DNA of 33,096 bases from Paratrimastix pyriformis (Eukaryota > Preaxostyla > Paratrimastigidae), in NCBI GenBank assembly GCA_027972325.1, contig JAPMOS010000294.1, forward strand, positions 1 to 33,096, read 5' to 3'. Of the stretch, positions 17,462-27,133 are shown in pieces. Positions within the stretch are counted from its first letter, which is position 1. Every line of letters begins with the position of its first letter. The notes under the pieces were generated by a model that worked only from the letters and a program-made list of their open reading frames with translations, searched no databases and was not told the DNA's origin. A program made the position numbers and the translations under genes.

Positions 17462-17555
17462 ATTAACGGATTTTCCTCTGTTTCAGTTTTCTGTGTTTTG
17501 CGCGCAGTTACTGGCAGTCGAAATAGTATCACAACAACAACAACAACAACAACAA

Positions 17556-17566
17556 GCCAGTGGGCC
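17556..17566. repeat. Target-site duplication of half-element B (3' side)
   Basis: GCCAGTGGGCC after the (CAA)n tail. Confidence 0.9.
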
Positions 17567-17688
17567 ATCCGCTATACCACAACATCGGGAGTCCAAGATC
17601 AATTCGAAACCGCGGTAAGGAATTTGGGTGAGGTTTTTTTCTTGGAAAAGGTGGGGACAGACCCATCACATCCAAAACAACGCAACGC

Positions 17689-17934
17689 GTGATGTTCAGG
17701 GCTGATGTTGGAGAATATAAAAAACTCATGGCGTCCAGCAAACGGTCAACAAAGGAAAAACGGAGAAACCGTTTCAAAAAGAACCCTTCGTTGAGTGGTG
17801 ATTTTGTGAGTACCCGGCGAACAGCTGACCAAGGAGAGCCTTTGCCGTCGCATCTGCCAACGCCCAGGGTTCTGCACTCGGCGATTCTCCTCTTTCCGGT
17901 TGGGCTTGAATTCTTTGTTCTTCCTGTTCGCTGA
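17689..17934 (+). CDS. Small basic ORF or exon, unrecognised
   Basis: About 81 codons at most. The first part (EYKKLMASSKRSTKEKRRNR, then FKKNPSLSGDF) is strongly basic and looks like a real exon. It runs into GTGAGT at about 17806, a standard 5' splice site, after which the translation loses character. GTAAGG also occurs at 17616. The remaining sequence to 18090 shows nothing assignable; it is the 5' flank of LINE copy 3. Confidence 0.3.
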   Translation: MMFRADVGEYKKLMASSKRSTKEKRRNRFKKNPSLSGDFVSTRRTADQGEPLPSHLPTPRVLHSAILLFPVGLEFFVLPVR

Positions 17935-18138
17935 TGCCCCACTAAGCTGACATATACACTCGGAGGATTTTTTTAGTTTTCTCTTTGGGCGGCGCCCCAA
18001 ATTTGTTGAAGTTCAATGCATGGGACCGAGTCAGACGAGCGCTCGTTTTTCAAGGAGCCTTGGATTGATTGGCTGATACTATGTTGATTCTCCCCCGGGG
18101 TCGAGTTGACCTTCAACGTTTGAATTTCTCCGCAGAAG

Positions 18139-19021
18139 ATGGCTGATTCTGAATCTGTGACTATGTCTGATGCTGAGAAGGAGGCGGCTGCGCAAGAGGC
18201 TGCCCGTGTGCAACAACACAAGCGTGCGGCCGAGAAGAGTGCGGCGGAGGCGGCGGCTCCTGCAAGGATGAGGGAGAGCCCATGTTGGGATCAGGTCTGT
18301 TTGATTGAGTGCCGCAAACGAAGCGCCCTGAGTTGGGGCCGGCGGCTTGGAGTGATCCTGACGATCTTTTTTGTGCTGCAGGCTATTGGGGCTACGCTCT
18401 TGTTCCCTGATGGGAATCCTCTGTCCTATGCTGAAATTCAGGCGTCTTTTGCTGGCGCCGCGGTGGAGGGGTCGTTCCCCGAATTCTCAATTCTATTCGA
18501 TCGTCCGACGGCCGAGCAGTTCACAAGGGTTGAGGAACTTGGCCAGAAGTTTCATGCTACTGTGAGGCCTATTGTGGCTGTGGCGACTGAATTCCAGCCG
18601 GACATTATCACGACAACGCTCTTCAAGGCGACGCTTGCTGGCTTTCCGACGGAGGCCAGTGAAGAGGATGTGGCGACTTGGTTGGGAAGGAAAGGTTTGT
18701 GTTGTGCTATGGAGAAGGGGTGTTATGGTTTTGGTAGATTCTCTGAGGGTGTTCAAGTTAATGCCTGCGATCTTTCAAGTCAGCTTCTTTGCGGAGGGAG
18801 AAGAAGAAATGCCGAAGTGGTTCCCGCGCCGGGATGCCAACCCGAGATGGCCCATTACCGTGGTGCCTCCCGAAGTGCGGGTCGAGGTGCCGCCCAACAA
18901 GAAGCTGGCGATGCTGCGCCGTCGAGATCTGGCGACTGTGCCGGCTGTCGAGGCCTGGTTGGCGAGCCTGACGCCTCAATCCGCCCAGCGACCATTGCCA
19001 GGAAGGGACAAGCCTTCCTGA
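18139..19021 (+). pseudogene. LINE copy 3 ORF1, RRM-like
   Basis: ATG at 18139. Residues 1-50 (MADSESVTMSDAEKEAAAQE...) are Ala/Glu/Lys-rich and likely coiled coil. After a stretch with intron-like ends come IGATLLFPDGNPLSYAEIQA, FSILFDRPTAEQFTRVEELG and a likely RRM fold: strand TTTLFKATLAGFP, helix SEEDVATWLGR, and KGCYGFGRF in the RNP1 position. One frame change after NACDLSSQ leads to EMPKWFPRRDANPRWPITVV and PPEVRVEVPPNKK, ending at a stop near 19019. ORF1 proteins of LINEs bind their own RNA; RRMs are known in L1-type ORF1p. The 5' UTR is only about 48 bp. Confidence 0.7.
18295..18381 (+). other. Intron-like segment inside LINE ORF1 (87 nt)
   Basis: CAG|GTCTGTTTGA...TTTTTTGTGCTGCAG|GCT with a pyrimidine tract. 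Translated without it, CWDQ joins AIGATLLFPDG. Its 5' end (GTCTG) matches the candidate introns of the host genes at 13058, 13450 and 32661. Copy 2 has the same borders with 85 nt. Confidence 0.35.
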
Positions 19022-19102
19022 CTGGTCGCTGGGACGGTACGTGGTTATTGGTGGTCGATCCCGAGGAACGAGACCGGCTGGCGAGGGAGAAGCAGCAGCA
19101 AT

Positions 19103-19826
19103 ATGGGGGCCGCGGACTATTGTTCGGCGGACTGTGGTGCGTGTGGCGGCCAAGGGGTTGCTGTGATTTGGTTTGAGGTGTTGTGTTTTCAATCTGAATC
19201 TTTTTTGAAAACATGCCTTGAGCAACCATTATATATTCATAAAGGGTACGGGATGGTTACGACTGGATTCAGTCCTTACGTACGGATGGTACGTATTGAG
19301 CTGGACAAAACGCAGTATCGTCGTTGGGCCACTCGCATGGGGGCACGATCGATCTTATTGAAGGAAAATGGTGGGTGAAGTGGTGGTTTGTTACACAGAC
19401 TGGAGAAAATGGGTGTGAACTTGGGCAACATGATCAGGGGCCGGCCTGCGGGTGGGGACGGCTGCTGTATCAGAAATGGAGGAGCTGTGATAATAGAATA
19501 ATGTTGGGGACGGACCAAAAGGAAGAAGGAGGCGTGGCAAAGGAAACGTGGCGATCGGTGGGGAATCGGCCAGCCGGAGAGGGCAGCGTAGGAGGAAGAA
19601 GAACGAGCGGATGGGGATCTGATTTGGTGAAAAAAGACCGGGGAATTGAAACAGAGGAATGGGGTAGAGCGGACGGTGGAGGAAACTGATGGGGCAGCTT
19701 GCTACTGCCAGGTTGAGCACCCCGGGGAGGGAATCTTCGGCCGGAGTTGGGCGGACGGGTCTCTGCATGAGTTGGCAGGGAATGATGGCGGTTTGGTGGA
19801 TATCCTTTTGACGATTTTGATAGGTA
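19103..19826 (+). CDS. LINE copy 3 ORF2, N-terminal region of unknown function
   Basis: Starts MGAADYCSADCGACGGQGVA, then FSPYVRMVRIELDK. After a frame change it reads GTIDLIEGKWWVKWWFVTQT and PACGWGRLLYQKW. Copy 2 has these blocks in one open frame of 392 codons (11679-10501), which supports the reading order. It is Cys- and Trp-rich, and I do not recognise the domain. Position suggests it is the N-terminal extension of the protease-containing polyprotein. Confidence 0.5.
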
Positions 19827-21110
19827 GTGTTGGTAGGTTGTGCGTGTTCATGCAGGGGCTTTGTTTTGGAAGATGGCCCTGATCGACTTGATCCAAGCGA
19901 GGGGGCGGGAATACCACAGGCTCTGGGCTCAGATGAAGGGGGAGTGCGAGAACATCGTTATTGGACCAAACGAAATCTATTTGGGGAATCGATGGGTGGG
20001 AATCTGTTTACTGGTGGCGATGGCTCAATGGGGAGGTGCGGGCGTGAATCGGAGAGCGTGGGAACTCGACGCGGTTCTAAAAGCGAGGCGGAGTGGAAGG
20101 AGAGAGTGTGGATGATGGAGCGGCGGAGGTTTGGGCTTTGGGGTGGGGGCAGGATCCCAGCTGGCGGACTGGGAGGGGGGAGTGGCAGGCAAAGAGACTG
20201 GCCCGAAGAGGCGGACGAGGACGAGGTACGGGAGGAGAAGGAGGCTCTGATGGAAGGGGGGAGGGACAGTGAGAGATTGACGGATGGAGGGATGATCGAG
20301 CGACCGGGCGAGTTGTTTGGCGGTGGTGGCGAGCTGGAGGAAGTTGATGGGGTTGGCTTGTCGCAGGGGGCGGGGGTCGGGAGGTACAGAGGCGTGTGTA
20401 ATAAGTCGGGCCACCGTTGTTGGGTGGCAACAGCCCAGGTGGTGGAAGCGGTGGGGGCCGGGCAGTTGTTCGATGTTGTGAGAGGGGTGATTGGGGAGAC
20501 CCAGGCAATCTGGGAGAAGGGGATTGATGGGCTGGATGAGCTTCATGATGGGGATGCAGGGGATGCGGTGGCGGACCTGCTGAGGAAAGCTCGGATCCCG
20601 ACAGGAGCGCGGATGAGGGTGGTGCACGTCTGTCAGGAATGCGGAAGGGTGAGCGAGGGCCGCGAAAGGGAGCGGGACTGCCTGGTGGTGCGTCTGGAGA
20701 GGGACGGTGACAGAATGAGTGAAGCGGTCCGGAAGGTGGTGATGGCGGACGGACGGGTGCGGAAGAGGTGCCCAGAGTGTGGTGCCGATCGGTGGCACGC
20801 GCAGGAGGAACGGGCGGTGGGCATGGAGGATGTCATGGTGGTCCAGGTGGTTCGCGATCGGCGGGACGGCAGGTGGACCAGTCGCAGTGGCGGGTGCAGC
20901 CGGACCCCGTGGAAGTTCTTGGCACGAATTACCGCCTGGAGGCGGCGGCGGAGTTCTGCGAAAGGAGAGGAGGGGGCGACATTGGGTGGCGGTGAAGAGG
21001 ATTGAAGGGGCATGGTGGCGCTTCGATGACAGCGTGGTGAGGGAGGTGGGCGAGGAAGAGACGAAGCATGGCGACATCTTTCTTATGTGGCGGGGGGCAG
21101 GGATGGGGTC
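19827..21110 (+). CDS. LINE copy 3 ORF2, USP-like (peptidase C19) cysteine protease domain
   Basis: Open frame to 21005, then the His box continues in another frame. A charged Gly-rich lead (to about 20370) is followed by the putative Cys box GVCNKSGHRCWVATAQVVEA (Cys codon 20418). Next come two CxxC pairs, VCQECGRVSEG (20631) and RCPECGADRW (20769), 46 residues apart, as in the zinc-binding fingers of USPs. Then MEDVMVVQVVRD takes the place of the vLvi.lkRF strand, and NYRLEAAAEF leads to RHWVAVKRIEGAWWRFDDSV (His 20980; Asp 21025). USPs cleave ubiquitin or ubiquitin-like tags. The Cys-His spacing (about 187 residues) is shorter than usual, and Asn lies one residue further from the Cys than in the canonical N-x-G-N-T-C. 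One frame change falls just before the His. Confidence 0.72.
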
Positions 21111-21491
21111 GAGAATGCAGCGTTCGATGTGGGGACCGGCTTTTGGAGGGGGAGCAAAGAAGGGGCAGGAGGGCACAAGGGGGACGAAGAGGGAGACGGG
21201 TAAGGCGGGAGAGGTGAAGACCTGGAGGAGCATGAGGTGGGTAGTCCGGGGTGCGCCCGGTAACGGGGACTCCTACCGGGGTGCCCAGGTATCCTGGGGA
21301 CGGGATGAGCAGAAAGGCCAGGAAGAAGCGCGGGAAGGACGCGACAAGGAAGAAGAGGCAGGTGGCAAAGATGAGGGATATCGAGAAGACATATGACGAG
21401 AAGGCGGAGGAGGAGGAATTCCAGGGGTGGAGAAGTGGTGCCAGGGCAAGAAGGAGGCCAACCTGAGGGCGGGGCTGCCGAGGGAGGAGGG

Positions 21492-22224
21492 ATGAGGGTC
21501 GGGTGGAACGTGCGTGGGTTGGGGTCAGACTGGAAGAAGAGCAATGGCGGACCTGCTGCGAGTTGGGGGTCAACATTGCCTCCTGCAAGAGACGAAAGGT
21601 ACGAGACAACAAGCAACAGTTGGAGGAGAAGTGGATGAAGGTGGTGCTGGAGGAGCTCGGTGGTGGAGGACGCAGATGCGCGGCACCCCAAGGGAGGGGT
21701 GATGATTGGGTATAGGCGGACCTTACAGATAGCAGTGCGCAAGGTCAGGAGGTGATCCCTGGCTACTTGATGTTTCTCGATTGGTCGGAGGGGAAGACCA
21801 ACCTGAGGCTCATAAATCTGTACTACCCAACTGGGGAGGGAGAGGACAAGGTGAGGGTAAGGAATGTCATTATCAGGAGGTTGGAAGAGTGCATGGCGGA
21901 GGGAGCAGCTGAGGGAGGGGCGTGGTGGTGTACACGGACGCGAATAGCTGGGCCAAGGAGGTTGGTGAGCAGGAGATGCTGGGTCTGTATGACACGGCGA
22001 AGATGGTGGGTAAGCAGAACGAGATCACATTCGTGCGCAACAAGAAGAAAGGAGGGAAGGGGGAGGTGGAGGAGGAGGGCAAGCAAGGGGGGAAGGGAGG
22101 CCAGGCTGGACCTTTGCTTGGCAACGCAGGGGACGATGGCACGATTGCTGGACAATATGTGGGTGTGGAGAAATGGGGAGGTTCAATGGCAGGAAGTCAC
22201 AGACCATCACATGGTAGTCACTGA
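21492..22224 (+). CDS. LINE copy 3 ORF2, APE-type endonuclease domain
   Basis: Nicks target DNA to prime reverse transcription. Motifs in order across several frames: VGWNVRGLGSDW (21504), CLLQETK with the catalytic Glu (21586), RLINLYYPTGEGEDK (21812), VVYTDANSWAKEV (21934, the DxN site), then LDLCLATQG, and VTDHHMVVTDL (about 22196), the S/T-D-H motif. All the usual catalytic positions are therefore present. Reading requires about four frame changes, in G-rich DNA. Copy 2 lacks the whole domain. Confidence 0.85.
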
Positions 22225-22919
22225 CTTGAGGAACATGTTGCCGGCATGGGCGGGAACGCTGCGGAGGAAGGTGGCCATCTGCCCGTCCAAGTCGGACCTG
22301 GATGCGTTGCTGCGGGAGAAGAGGAAGGATGAGTATGAAGGGATGGTGGGGAAGATGCGCACGTACCGGGAGAAAGTGGCGGAATTGCTTCGGAAGGCGA
22401 TGGAGAAGGGGGCGGACCCATCGTTCGAGCAGATGAGTGGGATCCTGCGGGAGACGGCGGGGAAGGTGTTTGGGTTCCGGGACGTGGCCAACACAGACAG
22501 GGATTATGAGCCCCATCGCATGAAGAAGCTGAGACGGATGGCGATGGCGGAGCGGGACCCGAGCCTGAGGAGGGAAATGCAGAAGCAGTTGGCCAAAATG
22601 AGAGGCGTGCACTACAGGAAGAGGGATCGGGCGTTGGAAGGGAAGCGCAAGCGCATATATAAGGGCATCATGACAGACGGGGTGGCGCCGGTCACGTCGT
22701 ATGCAACTAAGAATGTGGAGGAAAGGTGGACAAAGTGGTCACAGATCCGGAGTCGGTGAAGAATGGATGGAGGAACTTCATGGCGGACCTGGCAAGGAGG
22801 GTGTTGCCGGTGGGCCCGAGGGTGGGGCGGGTGCCAGAAGGAAGGCCGCAGGAAGAAGGGAGGGTGATCATGGCCCCCCTCACAACGCATGATGTTGAGA
22901 CAATCCTGGGGCGCTCCCC
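22225..22919 (+). CDS. LINE copy 3 ORF2, endonuclease-RT spacer
   Basis: Mostly open. A basic helical region (SKSDLDALLREKRKDEYEGM, EKVAELLRKAMEKG) is followed by FRDVANTDRDYEPHRMKKLR, the Arg/Lys-rich EGKRKRIYKGIMTDG, and a block up to the RT (WMEELHGGPG in one frame, NFMADLARRVLPVGPR in another). It is typical of LINE spacers in length and charge. Copy 2 re-joins the alignment at about 22450 after its deletion. Confidence 0.7.
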
Positions 22920-23930
22920 GATGGTAAGGCGGCGGGCCCGGATGGAGTGACGGCAGAGATGATCCATGCCTGTGGGGAAGAGATCAAAGAGTGGTTGGGG
23001 AGGAGATACAATGAGATGTTGGAGCGGAGTGAAGTGCCGCAGGAGCTCAAGGTCAGTTCGGTGTTCATGGCCACGAAGTCGCAGACAGAACACCCTGGTG
23101 ACCCTGCAGGCAGAAGGCCAATCACTTTGATACAGGTCTTTTGAAGGGGTGCGGAGTGGTGATGGCGTCGCGGTTCCAAGAATGGTGCGTGCAAAGGAAT
23201 GTGTTTGGGGAGGAGCAGTTTGGGTTTCTGAGAGGGAGAAGGATTGAGACCCCAATTGCAGAAATTATGGGAGTGCTCACTGACTCGAAAATTATGGGAG
23301 GCAGGGAATTCCACATGTGCTCGTTAGATATCAAAAAGGCCTATGATACAGTGGACATGGACGCACTGAGGAGGGGGTTGAGACGGATGGGGGTTGAGGA
23401 GGCATTCATCAGGTATGTGGAGAGTCTGTACGAGGGGAGGAAGGCCAAAGTCATTACGGGTTTCGGGCTGACGGAGAGCTATGAGATAGAGAGGCATTAG
23501 TCAGGGGACCCGCTTTCATGTCTGCTATTTATCTCATTCATGGAGGAAGTGCTGGCAGAGGTGCGAAAGCAGGAAGGTGGGTATATCCTGGATAGTGGAA
23601 GGAAGGTGAAAGTCCTTGCCTTTGCTGACGATGTGATGCTGGTCACTCGAACCAAGGAGCAGATGGTACGGTTGGTCAACACAGTGAGACGGAAGGTGGA
23701 GGAGGCGGGTATGCAGCTGTCGTGGACCAAGTGTGACTACCTGTGTGGGGGTGAAGAGCAAGACGGACCTGGACCTGGGTGAGGGTCGAGTCATCAAGGT
23801 CCAGCAGAAGGGTGGGGCCATCCGGTACCTGGGAATTTGGATAGACGAGGAGATGAACATGAAGATCAACACGGAGAAGGTCATCCAGAAAATGTGTGGA
23901 GGTTGCACAGGCTGATGGACAAGAAGGTCC
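22920..23930 (+). CDS. LINE copy 3 ORF2, reverse transcriptase domain
   Basis: Motifs: GKAAGPDGVTAEMIH (22925), a GRRPITLIQVF block, FGEEQFGFLRGRRIET, LDIKKAYDTVDMDALRRGL (motif A, Asp at 23327), ISQG/GDPLSCLLFISFMEE (motif B, about 23495-23545, split by one missing base in a G run), LAFADDVMLVTRTKEQ (motif C, Asp-Asp at 23627), and GAIRYLGIWIDEEMN. This is a complete non-LTR RT palm. The break in motif B is shared with copy 2. Three or four frame changes in all. Confidence 0.9.
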
Positions 23931-25099
23931 CACCGAGGTTGATGGTGCAGATGATCAACGAGTGCGTGTCGACGTGCCTACAATATACGGCGAGGCAGTG
24001 CCCCATGCCGCAGAAGGACCTTGAGATTCTTCAACAGCGCTATGCGCGAGTATTTCGGGAGATTGGTGGGTGCTTGGGGAAATGCGACCCGGCGGAGGTG
24101 CTCTTCTTCCCGGAGGATGAGGGTGGGATGGGTCTCAAGGACCCGGTGGATGTGCACGACATGATGGTGCTCACGCAACTGCTGGGCAGGGTGGCAGACC
24201 AACAAGGGTGCGGCGTGATGCTCCGTGAAGAGATAGCCCTGCTGCAAAAGTTGTGGACGACGAGTGAGCCGCTGCTGGACAACCCCGGAAGTGGGTCAGA
24301 CTGCACGCGAAGGAGAAGATGCCGGGGTGGTGTCGGGGATGTTGAGGATCTTGCACAAGAAGGGGTTGGCCATCGTGAGGGATGGGGAAGTATTGAAAAG
24401 GAAGCGGAATGGGGAATGCCGACAACACTGGAGGAGCTGGCAGAGCCATGCAAAATCACCAAGCGGCATAGGCAGACACTCATGAAGAGGGGCATCAGGA
24501 GTGTGGCTGACCTGATTGTGGGCGGTAGGTTTCAGTGGAAGGGCACGATGCCGCAGTACGTGGAGGCCATCAAGGAGCGGGTGTGTGTGGGGAACAAAGT
24601 GGAGACGGAATATGTTAAGTTGGCGAGGAGGATCCGAGAGGAAGAAGTGGCAGAAAGAGATCGAAAGAGGGCAAGGACGGAACAGGAAAAGGAGGAGAGC
24701 CGAGAGGGCGGGACGGGATACGGGCAAGAGAGAGGAGGATGGTGGGAAGGATCACGGGATCCCAGACCCGGAGAGAATAAGAGACAAGCCAAGCTGATGG
24801 TGGGGCAAGGAGGAAAGCTGGTGGTCGTGGCGAAGAACAGGAAACGCCGAAGCGGGGAGCCGGGGTGGGAGGCCGCCAAGAAAGGGAAGCCCGACGAGCA
24901 GGGGATGGCGAAACGGAGAGGATGCATGTTGAAGCCAGCGACAAGAAGAGGGGGCGGAGAGGCACCTGGACCAGAACGGGGAAAGCAAGAAGAGCCGGAT
25001 GAGAGCGGGCAAGTGGGACGAGGCAATGTGGAGGCGATGGGAGGCACTGCGGGCGGAGTGTGAGGAGGTGGAGGTGCGGGTGGAGGAGCCCGAGCTGAA
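23931..25099 (+). CDS. LINE copy 3 ORF2, thumb and charged linker
   Basis: Open from 23837 to 25063. It includes INECVSTCLQYTARQCPMPQ, FREIGGCLGKCDPAEVLFFP, EDEGGMGLKDPVDVHDMMVL, LEELAEPCKITKRHRQTLM and a long Arg/Lys/Glu-rich linker. The EDEGGMGLKDP box is typical of the region after the RT in LINEs with RNase H. Confidence 0.75.
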
Positions 25100-25560
25100 G
25101 TGGCGGACTTTTACACAGATGGTAGCGCGACCAAGAAGAAGAAGGACCGGCGAGCTGCATTGGCGGTGGTGGAGCGGCTGTCCAATGGGGCACTGGCTGT
25201 GCGGGTCGGGAGAAGGTGCACGGGAAAGGGCAAACAAACAATGAGGCAGAGCTGGAAGCCATCCTGGAAGCCATCAGAGTGGGACAGGATGCAAACGTGG
25301 AGGTGCGCACGGACAGTAAGGTGGCAAAGGGATGGGTGGAGAGGCTGATGAAGGACGACTGGACACCGACGGACCTGATCGAGTCGAAGGCCGAGGGCCT
25401 CCGAAGGGGACAGCGAATTCTGAAGGAGCACAGGGGGTGTCCGGCTGGTGTGGGTGAAGGGGCACCAGGAGACAGGGGCATCGCTGGATGCGGAGGGGAA
25501 CAGATTGGCAGACAAGATTGCCGGGCAAAGCATCAAACAGGACATAGGCAAGGTGCAACA
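25100..25560 (+). CDS. LINE copy 3 ORF2, RNase H domain
   Basis: Removes RNA from the RNA-DNA hybrid. FYTDGSATKKKKDRRAAL (Asp at 25118), NNEAELEAILEAIRVG (Glu at 25243), VRTDSKVAKGWVERLM (Asp at 25312), TPTDLIESKAEG, then VKGHQETGASLDAEGNRLAD with the conserved His and last Asp. All four catalytic positions are present. The frame changes near 25215 and near 25440. Confidence 0.9.
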
Positions 25561-26285
25561 GGAACGGACCTGGGGTTTTCGGTTGGTGCACCAATGCGAC
25601 GGGGAGGAGGTGGAGGGAGACTTTCGCACAAGCCTCCAGTCCTTCAGCCGCCGCGGACGCATCTCCAGGGCGGCCCGGAAACGCAAGAACGCACTGGTGG
25701 TCATCAATGCTCAGACGGGAAATGGCGGAATAAATACGCAGACCATGCGATGCGAAATGTCGGGCAGACTGGCCATGATGGCAATCTTGCAGCGGTACAT
25801 CACGGCCAACATCAGATTCTACATCAATGGTGAAGGGGATGGGAAATGTTGGTGTGGGGCGAGAGACTATACGAACCATTTGGTTTTGAATGCCCGGCTA
25901 TGATGGGCAGTGTCGCTGAAAGGTGGAGTGGTGCCAATGCGATCAAACTGATCGCGTGGCTGGACAAGGGGAAGGAGCAGAAGATGCAGAACAATTGCTC
26001 CAAGAAAATGGGTGGAGCCTATGGGTCAAAGTGTGCAGGTGAGAGGTAAGCAAATAGCGATGGACAGACTCTGGGAGCTCATCGAGCGATCGCGGGGCGC
26101 TGGTACCGCGCCCGAACCTGGGACAGCTTGGGAAATGTTCACCACAGAAGTGGCGAACCTCTGCGATCGATATGTGGATGGGATGAGTACGGAGATGGCA
26201 GAAGGGCAGACCCACAAGAGCACCCTGCGAAACCAGTGGACGACCCCACGTGGTGTCCTCTGCTCAGACAAGCAGGCAGTTTGAC
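25561..26285 (+). CDS. LINE copy 3 ORF2, zinc finger and linker
   Basis: After RNase H: TWGFRLVHQCDGEEVEGDFR, KRKNALVVINAQTGNGGINT, MMAILQRYITANIRFYI, then CWCGARDYTNHLV (25849), the CxC...H part of the C-terminal LINE finger. The frame breaks before the last Cys, as in copy 2, and continues as FECPAMMGSVAERWSGANAI. The block up to the break is identical at protein level to copy 2 over 151 codons. Then MDRLWELIERSRG and VANLCDRYVDGMSTEMAEG. Confidence 0.8.
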
Positions 26286-27133
26286 AACGATGGCATTCTC
26301 GCATCCTGGGAATGCCGATTTGAGCTTCCCTGAATTCAGAACGCCCAGCAAGGATGACTGGTTTTGGGTGGAAGACTGGATGGCTACGGGTTGTTTAAGG
26401 AGAATCGCGACCTCCTCATCTTCTGCCAACCCTGAATACAACCCACAGGAGGAGATGGACCGGTTATTTACGGCAATTGGTGATTGGGCGGAGAGCCCAA
26501 TTGGTAGAGCTGGGAAGAGAGCCTTCCGATGTATCGCGATAGTCCCGTACGGAGTGGGCAAGCCAAACCGGACGCGGCCGGTGCAGGGAATGAAGGCGCA
26601 GCATGGAGTCGGTTTGGCGCTGAGGGGGACATGCAACTGAAGGAGCTGTTTATCATTGAGGAAGGGGCTTCAGCTTCTGGCTGCCGAGCTTCTGGCGGAC
26701 GGGGAGAAAGGTGCGGGAAGGCCCCGTTTGACGTGGGCATTCTGCTCTTCGAGAACCAGCGGGCCCGAGAGAGATTCCCGATGGACCCAGCCCCTTGTGG
26801 GCATTGGAGAACATGTTGCGAAAGGAGGCGGGAGCGCGAAGAGTGGAGGCTGACTATGAGGGGCGTCCGAAGGAGGGCGAAGTGCTCTATAACTGGAGGG
26901 GGATTTCAGAAGGTGTGGTGAAGAAAGTTGCTGGGAGACTGCGAAGACGGTGCGGGCTTAGGGAAATCTACGCGAATGACTGCAGACTGGCAGCAGAGCT
27001 GGGGATTGTGGATGAAGAGACCCAGAAGGAGATTGGGAGCGAACTGGGTGGACTGCGGAGAACTATGCTTGTAGCGATCAAGCAACGGAAGAAGAACGAG
27101 AAGAACGAGGAAGGGATGGACGAAGGGACGTAG
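26286..27133 (+). CDS. LINE copy 3 ORF2, C-terminal domain with NPEY motif
   Basis: Blocks conserved in all three copies: FSHPGNADLSFPEFRTPSKD, ANPEYNPQEEMDRLFTAIGD, FRCIAIVPYGVGKPNRTRPV, GLALRG(D)MQLKELFIIEEG, WALENMLRKEAGARRVEADY, YNWRGISEGVVKKVAGRL and a Lys/Glu-rich end. A domain of about 280 residues after the zinc finger is unusual for a LINE. NPEY followed by a strand ending IVP resembles the NPPY site of N6-adenine methyltransferases (Dam-like or PCIF1-like), but the Pro-to-Glu change and the lack of a clear SAM loop make this tentative. Four frame changes. The last 112 codons are open. Confidence 0.6.

Larger units (their letters stand above)
16060..17555 (+). mobile_element. Half-element B: ORF1-only retroelement, HAL1-like
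   Basis: It is 1.5 kb, starts TCCCCCGGTTGAAGTC and ends AGTATCA(CAA)n at 17528-17555, with an exact 11-bp duplication on both sides. It carries one long ORF and a 3' UTR of about 330 bp, and no reverse transcriptase. The 3' UTR matches that of half-element A from the stop region to AGTATCAC. The longer (CAA)8 tail (two units in A) and perfect duplication suggest a young insertion. Confidence 0.9.
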
